A DNA stretch of 64,000 nt from Limnanthes douglasii subsp. nivea (lineage: Eukaryota; Streptophyta; Magnoliopsida; Brassicales; Limnanthaceae), in the NCBI GenBank assembly GCA_036936605.1, contig JAUPFV010000004.1, positions 287,164,009 to 287,228,008 on the forward strand. The letters are read 5' to 3'. The position numbers were made by a program, and so were the translations under genes. A model generated the notes under the pieces. The model had not been told where the DNA came from and ran no database searches. It worked only from the letters and a program-made list of their open reading frames with translations. Positions 49,257-58,649 of the stretch are shown here, in pieces; position 1 is the first letter of the stretch; each line of letters opens with the position of its first letter.

Positions 49257-49593
49257 TGGTGTGGTTAATTTCCGTGTGAGAGTAATTTTGTAAGGTGGTT
49301 TGAGGAATTTAATGCTTAGAGTAGAGAGTAGTGAGATAATTAAGTTGCGTGCTAGCAGTAAATTCTGATTACCCTTATTAATAAAAGTGGTTGGGGTATT
49401 TATACTTAATTATTGACCCATGGGCCTATGGGGTTAAATGGTGGAGTCGGATCAAGTTGAAAGACCCATTAGTAATTTGGTGTGAAGTGACCAGCATCTA
49501 GCTTAGTCACCATTTATTACGTTTGTCTTGTTTGGTTTTTTATAATAGTGGTTATGGTCTGAACTGCCCATCGAATTAAGTCAAGACTCAGCA
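49257..49593 (-). repeat. 5' LTR of element C
   Basis: 337 bases. Plus-strand ends TGGTGTGGTTAA and GACTCAGCA match the B LTR ends. Minus-strand TATA box AAGTATAAATACCCC near 49400. A PBS-like AATTGGCGACC lies just inside. The outer end directly abuts integrase sequence of element F, so C inserted into F; the candidate 5-bp duplication would be GCTAA (49594-49598), but the other copy is lost. Confidence 0.85.
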
Positions 49594-50257
49594 GCTAAAA
49601 TATGTGATCTCATCAAGTTTGAGAACAAATACATGGATATGTTTTGTGCATCGAGAGAAATTCAACATTTTTTTTCCTCTCCTTTTAATCCTCAAGCCAA
49701 TGGACAAGTTGAAGTAACGGTCAGACAATTATGTCAGGTTCAAAAAAAAATTAAAAGGAGCTGCTGGGAAATGGTCGAGTTACTTGCAAGAAGTAATATG
49801 GGCATACCGAACCACTATACATACAGCCACACAATAGTCTCCATTTACTTTAGTTTATGGGATGGATGCAATCAAAATTATAGAAGCTACTCTTTCTTCC
49901 TTCAGAGTTCAAGATTATTCCGAAAGAGAGAATGAGATAACTACGAGGGCTCAGTTGGATTTAGTTAAACAAAATACGGTGAAAGCACATTTAAGAACTA
50001 CACATTATCAAGGGTTGATGAGGAGCAGGTTTTCCTTTAAAGTGAAAAGAAGATATTTTCAAGTTGAAGATAAAGTGTTGAGAAAAATATTCCTGCAAAC
50101 TAAGAATAAATAGTTTGGAAAGTTGGCTCCGAATGGAGAAGGACCATACATCGTATGTGAAAGAGTTAAGCAAGGAACATATAAACTCCAAGGCAAGGAA
50201 GGCAACATGTTGAAGAATCCTTGGAATATTGAGCATCTCAAGTTATACTTAGAATAA
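49594..50257 (+). pseudogene. Integrase C-terminal half of element F
   Basis: Plus strand: KFENKYMDMFCASREIQHFF (just past the second catalytic Asp), SSPFNPQANGQVEV with the catalytic Glu region, EVIWAYRTT-type sequence in shifted frame, MDAIKIIEATL, THYQGLMRSRFSFKVKR, then WNIEHLKLYLE and TAA at 50255-50257. Frameshifts occur near 49730 and 49850 and a stop at 50110. Pol upstream of this point is replaced by LTR C. Confidence 0.8.
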
Positions 50258-50297
50258 ACTTATCTTATAAATATTTACTTTATCCTACTATAATGTA

Positions 50298-50360
50298 AAT
50301 ATTTTGGGGCATACTCTTTCCTACCCTGGTGGCGCCAGGAGGATTTAATGAGGTGTCCGG
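50298..50360 (+). other. Conserved non-coding block after pol, element F copy
   Basis: TTTTGGGGCATACTCTTTCC, CCTGGTGGCGCCAGG (a perfect 5-bp-stem hairpin), GGATTTAATGAGGTGTCC. Starts 41 bases after the pol stop. Confidence 0.7.
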
Positions 50361-50997
50361 ATTTCAATCAATATGTTATCCTTTACCTTTTTTTAAGATG
50401 TTGTTTTGGTTGTGATCGGATGAATTAAAGACTTATTAAACACTTGATGAATTACAGGCTTAGTAAACACTTGTTTCCCTCAAATGGATTACCTTTGAGT
50501 GGATCAGATGAATTGAAGACATATTAAATACATGATGGATTAAAGGCTTATTAAATGTTTTTTTCCTTCGAATGGATTACCTTTGTGTGGATCAAATGAA
50601 TTAAAGGCTTATTAAACACTTATTGCATTCAAATGGACTAGATTTGAATGGCTTGGATAAATGTAAGATTAAGTGTTTAATTTCTCTAAATAAAATACTT
50701 TTTAAATGCTTTAATCGGATTTAATATACTTATATGGTTTTATCATATTAAATACGATCGGATAATAATGGAAATATAAAAGAAGACAAGGAAAAGTACT
50801 AAGTGAATGAAAGTAAAGATGGCATGAAATATAAATATAATCATAAAAAGAATCTGATCCATGTTACATAAATGCCTTGTAAAACACAAAGACTTGTACG
50901 AATAGAGTTTCTAGAAAATCCGATATGAAAATGAAAAAATCCCTTGCACATCCAAGGACTTTGATTCAAAATACCAACGCAGTAAGAATATATATCC
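50361..50997. other. Pol-aORF spacer of element F
   Basis: At 50405-50660 diverged direct repeats with cores GATGAATTAAAGGCTTATTAA and CTTCGAATGGATTACCTTTG. Minus-strand copies of the AAGTCCTTGGA...CAAGG hairpin lie at 50940-50963 and, more diverged, at 50872-50894. Confidence 0.55.
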
Positions 50998-52472
50998 TTA
51001 GGGCTTGTTCTCTTTGGTTTTCTTCTCAGCATTGACGTCTTTTTTCTCCTCTTTGTCATCACTTGAGTCCTCCTCAGCTTCATCATCAGATTTAGATTCA
51101 TCTGAGGTGATGTTGAGTTTATCACTTTGTGTCATAGTATGAAAGGGAATTTTTTTATAAGTAACAAAACTCCATAACTTCCCAAGAGAATGTTTGGGAA
51201 AGGTTTCATGGAACAATAGGACCATATCTCATTTAACAGAATCTTCCCTCCGACCCATAGATTTCAAAACTCCCTCAGCATATTCGTTCCTTGCATCAGC
51301 TATGTCTTGGGCTTTTGTCTATTTCAAATAAGTGATCTCATCATCCATTTTCTTGAGACGATCTTGTAATTTTTTTTTCTCCTTGGATAATTAATCATTG
51401 GCATTCTTCTCCTTGATCAGTGTTTCCTTCAAGTAATTGATTTCTTGGGAAGTGGAAGATTGTCATTCGGTATAAATAGTTGTGATTTTTCAAGGTCGGA
51501 CTTAGCTTGTACCAAATCACCAATAAGTTGTGCTTTTTCCTTGCTCAAAGTTTCCACCTTGCTCTATTCGGCCCTGATGGAATTCTTTAGGCCTTGATTA
51601 TCAATACGAAAGGAAACAATGTCAGTGGTTTGAGATCTGACTTGACTCTCTAAGTCAACAATTAGACTTATATAACCTAAAACTGCATAGCCTAGAGCAT
51701 CATGCTCAGAGGACAATTCAAAGGATTCGCCATCATGAGTAACAACATTGACGATGGTAATGAATTGGGGGAAAATATTTTCAAAATTCTCTTTATCAAG
51801 CCTATTTAAGAACAAATTTCCTAGGTCGTCTAGATTCACTTTGCCTTTATGAGAAGTCTGGTTAGCAGCAAGAAACACTAGAGAGGGAGGATCAGTATGT
51901 ACTTCTTCTTGGGAAGGAATTTTGAATATGAGTAATGGAGGGAAGGACTTCAGGCCTGATTATGATCTTCGAACCATACTCAACTTTTTTTTCTTTTCTG
52001 CTCTCTTATCACTACCTTCCTTGCTCCTTTTCTGCCCTTTCTTCCTCTTAGACTTTGGAGAGTGTGATGGCTCTTTAACCTCACCTACAATGACCACAAC
52101 AACATCCAATAATGCAGCAGAAATCTCTCATATCAGTCCCGAACTACCCACATCGGGAAGCCCTTGAGAGGAATCTCGACCTTTTTTCTTCTTCTTCTTA
52201 ATTTTGTCAAGATGACTATGATCCTTGTTCCTAGTTGGTAAATAAATCTTACTATATTTTCCCTCTATCCTTTTGAAGATATCAGCAGCTTCAGGAGGAC
52301 TCGTAAACTGTTCCCACGAGAGCTACATGGTTGAGCTTGTTCTCCACAGATGATGGCTCACCATGGTAGCTGCAATAAAACAATTCTAGAAAGCAGTTCC
52401 CCAATTCTATGTGGCCCACCGATTCAGCTTTGAAAAAGTGGTTCGTCCCTCCTCTAAATGTTTTGAGAACAT

Positions 52473-52649
52473 CTTTGAAAATATTGAAAGGAAAATCCAA
52501 TGTGAAATTTAATATCAACATCCGATATGAAATTTAATATCAACATCCGATGTGAAATTTAATATCAACATCCAGTGTGAAATTTAATATCAACATACGA
52601 TGTGAAGTTTAATATCAATACAGAGTAAAGAAAGTTGTAGAGTGTTTAC
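52473..52649 (-). other. Predicted intron of aORF F
   Basis: Donor GCAG|GTAAAC, pyrimidine-rich TTTTCCTTTCAATATTTTC before AAAG|AT. Phase 1: GCA-G joins AT-GTT in frame. It contains a 25-bp tandem array. Confidence 0.6.
52503..52620. repeat. 25-bp tandem repeat, about 4.7 copies, inside the aORF intron
   Basis: Unit TGAAATTTAATATCAACATC then CGATG, starting at 52503, 52528, 52553, 52578 and 52603, with few substitutions. As 25 is not a multiple of three, growth of the array would break a coding frame but is tolerable in an intron. Confidence 0.9.
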
Positions 52650-53766
52650 CTGCACATTTCCAATATCTAGTTAGTAAGCTTGGATTTCCATTGGAAGTGA
52701 TTTTCTTTCTATTTTCTCAAAAACCACTGATGTAGAGGAATTGGGTCCTCCAAGGCTTATCAGCCTCCAGCAAATCATCGACCATTTTGTAATCATTCCC
52801 CATGTTGAAATAATAGACGAGGATATGATGCTTTCAATACAAGCTGGCCACATCAGCAAATTGTTCCATAGGTATTGGAATCTTGGAAAGCCTCGAAGCA
52901 ATGATGATGGTTAATAAGGTATACCAAGGATTGTAACTTAACTAACTTGGCCATAACTTTACCAAGTGAAAATATATAACTATCTTTAGGTCCAAAAGGA
53001 ACCGAAGGCCCCAGTTAAGTACTTCGGTATATACCACTAGCTCTTTAGCCTTGCTATCCATTGGAGTCTCATCTGGGATGGGAATTCTCACCTTAATGGA
53101 CTCTGAAAAGCTCCATTTCTTCCTAATTTTGTCTAACTTAGTAGTCTGGGTATACACGTAGGAAAACTCTGAAGTGCCAACAAGTACTTAACACTGGCCT
53201 TGGAGAAGTTAGGCCCCACTCGCCCAACAAGGCACTCCGGAAGCGATTTGGCATCTAGCAGTGCTACTATCTCTTTCTTTCCCAAATGTACTTGTGTCTT
53301 TAGTATGACCAGATGTCTATAATGGCGTCTTCCCCACTATCTTTCATTGTTTCCTCTATTATTTGTGGTTGTTGATCGGTCGACTTAAGTCTTGTATCTT
53401 CTTTCTCAATATGAGAAGATTTTGTGGGAAGAATTGATGGATTTGGATCCGAAGTAGGTAATACTAGAGACTCTACCAGTGTAGAACTTTAAATGATTTT
53501 TTCTGTATCCATGGCAGATGAAGTTGTTGTTTTGGCTTTAGAAAGAATGGTAACCTTTCAAAGTATCCTTTCTTCCATATATGACTTCATAAAAATAAAA
53601 AGAAATGGAGCTTTACAACTAATTATGGTTCTGATTTTGGTGAAAGGTGTTTCAATTAACTGAACTGATGATTTAAGATTTGTTAAAAATACAACAAGAG
53701 AAGTTTTTCTGGTAATTGAGAAAACAAGCTCATGTTCGGTTCTGAAAGCTTACTGTGTATAGAATT

Positions 53767-53990
53767 TGAATATAGTATTTAAAGCACTCACCTAAAACCA
53801 TAACGGTCACATCATTTATCAATTGAAAGCCACCGACTTATTCATTTCCAATTTACATCTAAAAGTTCTAATTTTTCAATGGTTAACAAAAGTTCTGACA
53901 TTTTTGTTTGTTTCTGAAGTCGCTAACATTATAGTATCAATTGGTTCTCTTCCCGATTTATTTTGACTTGTTTGTCAAGTATAGTTGATA
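53767..53990 (+). repeat. Dispersed repeat block, left part, copy 2
   Basis: Begins TGAATATAGTATTTAAAG and matches 16672-16905. It lies directly upstream (minus sense) of aORF F. On the minus strand CTTTAAATACTATATTC is a possible TATA for the aORF. Homology resumes at about 54660-54720 after an insertion. Confidence 0.7.
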
Positions 53991-54660
53991 ATTATTATTT
54001 ATTATGGTTCTTATCGGTTTAGGATTTCACAAAGTAGTTTGATTTATTGCTTTGGCCGGATTGGGTTAAGGTTTTGTTTTGGTTTGGTTCGTCCTATTTG
54101 GTTAGTTTTGGTTCGATTTGATTTTAGTTTGGTTTATTTAATTCAGTTTCGGTTCGGTTCGATTTTGGTTCACTCTATTAGTGGTTTGGTGTTAGTGGTT
54201 TGGTTAAAAAAATTTAATTTAATAAAAAAAATTGATTTTGAAATTTTTACTTAATAAATGATATAAAATTTTAAGTTTAAGAGTTAATTTTTATTTTTTT
54301 TATAACAAAAAAATTCAATAACTATTAATTTTGACAATATAATATATAATGAATAAATAATAATAATAATAATAATAAAGAAGTCGGTTCTATCGGTTTT
54401 ATTAGTTTAATTCTCTATATTTTCTACCGGTTTATTGATTTAATCGGTTCGGTTATGTATTAGTTCTATCGATTTACTGATTTTATTAGTTCAGTTTCAA
54501 ATCAATTATACCGATTTATCAATTTTATTGATTCAGTTCTGTACCGTTTTTATTGTTTCGGTTCTTTATCCGTCTCGGTTTTACGATTAAACTATAAATC
54601 TAACCATTAAAATTCGGTTCTTATCAGTTCGACTACGATCCGGTTTCCGGGTTTGCAATA
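53991..54660. repeat. GGTTCGG-rich low-complexity insertion
   Basis: About 670 bases rich in GGTTCGGTT, TTTGGTT and ATCGGTTT variants, with an ATAATAATAATAATAAT run at 54356. It interrupts the repeat block, which is continuous at 16890-16950. No clear ends or target duplication were seen. Confidence 0.65.
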
Positions 54661-54764
54661 CCGTTTAATGGTCTTATTAAATTTTGCAAAAAGTGTGTAT
54701 AATTATTAAGAAACGAAAATGTGTTTTTTAGTGAAGGAGTAAGAAATATGGTACATTCTTTTGT

Positions 54765-55173
54765 GGCTTTGAACACTAAGTCGTCCCCGGACTATCGACT
54801 TTGGTGACAGTTAGTCCCTGGATTTTCAAAAGTCTGTTCGTAGTCCCTGGACTATCCAGTTTGGATAAAGTTAATCCCCTTGCATGTGTTGACTATCAAT
54901 TTTTTTGAGAGATAGTCCCTCAACTATTCATTTTCGATAAATTTAGTCCTTTGACTTTCTACTTTTGATAAAGTTAGTCCTCTTAATAAACATGTGTATG
55001 GGACTAACTTTATCCAAACTGGATAGTCCATGGACTACCAACGGACTTTTGAAAGTCCGGGGACTATATGTCACCAAAATGGATAGTCGAGGGACTACAA
55101 ACGGACTTTTGAAAGTCCAGGGACTATCTGTCACCAAAGTCAATAGTCGAGGGACGAGTTACTGTTCAAAGCC
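54765..55173. mobile_element. Mutator-type MITE (non-autonomous MULE) with 9-bp target duplication
   Basis: 409-base element with long terminal inverted repeats: left end GGCTTTGAACACTAAG, right end (inverted) GGCTTTGAACAGTAAC. Similarity extends over about 105 bases. Flanks are exact 9-bp direct repeats TTCTTTTGT at 54756-54764 and 55174-55182, the length produced by Mutator-like transposases. The right arm is longer because a segment of about 68 bases (GACTTTTGAAAGTCC...GGGACTA) is tandemly duplicated. No coding capacity. Confidence 0.9.
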
Positions 55174-55248
55174 TTCTTTTGTTATAAATCAAAGATAATA
55201 CTGCCTCTTTTTTTTTATTTTTTTTTATTTTTTTATTTATATATTTAT

Positions 55249-57037
55249 TAAAATTTAAGTGTTATCAATATCAAACACAATTCTACTTTTAATATAAAAT
55301 AAACTTTTTTATATATTTATTGAAACAAATGTATTTATTTCACTATCACTACTACTCGATTATTATGTTTTCGTCCAGTATATTTATAGTTATTTAATTC
55401 GAATATCAAATAAATCCTTAATTAATAGTTGGATAGTGTAGGCATCAAATATTATCGTATTCCTATTTCACATTCGTATTTGAGTTAGATAATCTTCATT
55501 TTCACTTTATGATGATGCATGCTCAGCGATGTTAATATAATTTTGATCTAACTTGTCAAGTTACTTTATCTTTTTATGTAGCTCATCTAGTTATATTATC
55601 TTTCATCTTTTACACACATCGTTAGGAAAAAATTTGTAAGTATTTTTTAGGTTTTGTTATTTATAAATATCGTATATAACACATCTGTATGCTTTCTAAA
55701 ACATCATTTTCTGAATATCAGAATGTCATTTATATATATCCATTGAAGAAATATATGGATATCATTTGTGAATTTCGTTTGAAGAACATATTCATGTCAT
55801 TTTCAAAGGTAGTTTGAAGAACATATTCTATGACGTCTATGAACGACCTTTAGAAAACATATCTGGATGTCAATTATAAACATCATTTGGAAAATATATA
55901 TGGATATCGTTTATAAAATGCGTTCGTAATATATATAAAGATCGTCGTTCGGAGAACATATAGAGATCAAAATTTGGAGAATCAAATACGTAGTTTGGAA
56001 AACATATGAAGATCATCGTTTGGAGAATATATAAAGATCATCGTTTGTAGAATATATAAAGATTAAAACTTGGAGAACATGTGAAGATCGTCGTTTGGAT
56101 AACATATGGAGATCGTCGTTTGGATAACATATCTGAATGTTGTTTATAAATGTCATTTGTTTCATCTATATTTAACTTAATATAATGTCTTCTTAACAAG
56201 AATGACTTCATCAATAAAATAGTTTTTTCAAGGGAACGAAATTGTCAAATATATGATTTTGTCTAGATTATAAACAAACCTCATTTTTTACTTCATCAAA
56301 CACATATCTTGATCTTGACTAAACTTCAGGGGTTTATAGCCTACCTCTATGGATCCAGAGGCTTGGCTAAAAAACACATAACAAGTCTCATTTTTTTTGT
56401 CGCTCGTTTCTTTATGAACATCATTTAAAGAATATTTGGAGATCATTTGACTTATAACTTTATAAAGTTTATAGAAATTCTATAAAGAACATATGACGAT
56501 CATTTAGCTTATAGCCTTTATGTTATTTATAAAATTGTTTAACGAGAATTTGGAGATAAAAAACATTTAAAGTCTGTTTGCCTTATAACATTTTTGTCAT
56601 TTATAAATATCGTTTATAGAACATTTACAGATATTTTGTCTAGTAGCCTTTCTATCACTCAAGTTTGTAGTCTCTTTGATAAATATTTGTATCGTGTAAC
56701 AGCATAGGTAGCCCATGTTGCCTCTCAAGTCCTCGAATCAAATTCAAAGTACTTTTTCAAGGACTAATGATTGATTAAAATGAGGTAAATTTCATATTTT
56801 GGTATGTTTCATAGACTCATTTTTTTTGATACAAAAGATAACTTATCGGGTAAAAAGTTTGATAATTATTATTTGAAGGGCTTATTGTATAGTCTTTTTT
56901 TGTTTATGTAAAATTTTATCTTATTACCTCATATGAAATCCATGTAATATTTATATTGAACCATGTACGCAGTAGTAAAAATATATCTTTAAATGTATGA
57001 AAATGATGTAATGTCATTAAATGTATGGATGATAATT
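55249..57037 (+). repeat. Dispersed repeat block, right part, copy 2, cut by LTR G
   Basis: Colinear with 18491-20295, with a deletion of about 200 bases near 56370. At 55920-56150 a 25-26-bp subrepeat with core AAGATCATCGTTTGGAGAAT is well preserved. The homology stops at 57037, where LTR G begins; copy 1 continues there. Confidence 0.8.
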
Positions 57038-57447
57038 GGTGAGGATAATAATCGCCTGAGGGTAGGCTAGTAATTTCAGTTGGTATTTTAGGGTAGTGTG
57101 TGGGTGTTATATGTTTAGAGTAGAGAGTAGAGAGATAATTAAGCAGCTTGGTAGCAGTTAATTCTCATTACCCACACTTAATGCAGGTGGTTGGGTATTT
57201 ATACCCTGGTATTTGGGCCCTTATGGGCTTTCGGGTCATGTTTAATGGACCCGGGTCATGTTAAAAGACCCATGAGCTCTAAGTAGGAAAGCAAGTAGCT
57301 TAGTTAAGAAGTGTTTAGTTATTTTAGTACTTTTGTCATAGTTCGAACAGTCCTATAGGCTAGTTATTCAAAATGAGCTGTCCGGTATCCGGAGAGGTTG
57401 GACCGATATCTCCCTGTACGGGGAGCAGGCAGAATTCAGACTCATCG
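57038..57447 (-). repeat. 3' LTR of element G
   Basis: Plus-strand start TGGTGAGGATAATAATCG. Inner end near AGACTCATCGG, adjoined by GAGCCTCTTTTTT, whose minus strand AAAAAAGAGGC is the likely polypurine tract. Minus-strand TATA box GGGTATAAATACCC near 57195. Compared with B it carries extra sequence rich in TCCGG between 57370 and 57430. Inner end uncertain by a few bases. Confidence 0.75.
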
Positions 57448-57613
57448 GGAGCCTCTTTTTTAGGTGTTTGTTCAAATTATCTTTGTCAAAAACCTGAAAA
57501 ACAGTCTGATATCAAGGGTAGTTCTCATCCGGAGAGGTTTAGTTGCTTTATGGTTTTATCCGGACAGATAAAGCTTGATGAATCCAAACGGTTTTTTGCC
57601 AGAGATCGTGGGA

Positions 57614-57792
57614 CACGTGTCACACTCTGATTGGTTGCTTCAGCTGTTTTTTCACCTTGAATTTCGAACCCACCTTCTTCGAAAAGCAACCTCTTTAATT
57701 ACAGATGATGACATCAGCGCCGTCTTTTAATCATTGCCAAACTTTTCGAATTCTCCTAGGAATCAACTTCCTTTTTCAGATTTACTATAAAT
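57614..57792 (+). promoter_or_regulatory. Candidate promoter of aORF G: G-box plus TATA
   Basis: GTGGGACACGTGTC (CACGTG 57614-57619) and ACTATAAATTC (TATAAATT 57785-57792) precede the aORF. The TATA context ATAAATTCAA also matches that of A. Confidence 0.5.
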
Positions 57793-58202
57793 TCAAACTC
57801 ACTTTCTACTGTTTTACTATCTCTTTCATATTTACTCTGCATATTTTCTTAGAGCTTTCTCTCTCTAAAGCAAAGATTTACTTGACAGTTTATGTTTACA
57901 GCAAGAACTGCTTTGATCAAAGGCGGGTGGCTCAACCTTTCTGAGTTGGAGAAGGCACAAAAAGTTGAGAAGGAAAGACGAATTGCAGCAGGGTTACCTA
58001 CTTCGCCTGTTGACAGACCAATCTCATCTGCTGCAGAGTCAGATCGAGGATCTTCTTCCTCCAAAGGTACTAAGCCTAGAAATTTATTCCAACCTAGCCT
58101 TTCCTCCCATCATCTCTGGTTCCTCAGTTCAGGAATCAGAATCCATCGTCGAACCAGGACTAATTGCCACTAGCTTCAAAAAAACCCTCACCCTTCATAG
58201 CG

Positions 58203-58649
58203 ATGGGATCAGACATGGAGCACTCCCCGGAGAAGTTAGTCGACCGAAAAAAGAGTCGGCTGGTTAAGGGGCAAGCCTCTAAGAACACTCCTTCAAAGTC
58301 GGGGGCAAAAAATAGCAGCTCTGGGTCTGAAGTGCCTATCAGAGCTCCCCGGGAAAGACTACCTGGTCCGGAGACTAGCAGCCCAGCACTTCAAACAGAG
58401 GTCTCTGCCTCAGAGCTCCAGCCTGAGGCTAGAAGTCAAGGAAACACTGAAGATCAGCAGCCCGGAAGCCAGGCTGAGCCAAGTTTGAATTCTCCCCGGG
58501 CCACTGCCACTGATATTCTCCCCGGTCCGATTCCACGCTGCCTTCACCAGTGGAAACTTGGCAAGGTCTCACTTGTAGAACACCACAGGTCGGAGAGACT
58601 TGACTTGGGAGGAGCTCACCACCCAGCCTTCTCCGGACACTGTGCTTAA
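58203..58649 (+). pseudogene. aORF of element G, N-terminal leader
   Basis: From ATG 58203 (MGSDMEHSPEKLVDRKK), a Ser/Pro/Glu-rich leader with basic patches, comparable with leaders of B and D. The frame passes through PGPIPRCLHQWKLGK and ends at 58649 without the Transposase_28-like domain. A break near 58530-58560 leads into the frame of the C-terminal part. An upstream open stretch at 57892-58173 (MFTARTALIKGGWL) may be leader sequence. Confidence 0.5.

Larger units (their letters stand above)
50998..53512 (-). pseudogene. aORF of element F, two exons, decayed
   Basis: Minus strand from MDTEKII at 53512: a polar leader, then LLDAKSLPECLVGRVGP and ASVKYLLAL (about 53260-53170), IKVRIPIPDETPM and ELVVYTEVLNWGLRFLLD (53110-53000), PWYTLLTIIIASRLSKI, LLEADKPWRTQFLYISG (about 52760-52710) and TRYWKCA: the full Transposase_28-like domain. 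A 177-base intron (52649-52473) is predicted. Exon 2 has DVLKTFRGGTNHFF, VGHIELGNCF, PPEAADIFKR, a Lys-rich run (KIKKKKKKG), the middle motif GESFELSSEHDALGYAVLGY (about 51740-51680), a coiled coil (51660-51250) and VLLFHETFPKHSLGKLWSFV plus acidic tail to the stop at 50998. Several stops and frameshifts. Function unknown. Confidence 0.7.

Noticed and set aside
54965..55198. Open frame of 77 codons with repeated LVVRGLS-like units
   Set aside because: It lies within the inverted and duplicated arms of the MITE; the apparent protein repeat is the DNA repeat translated.
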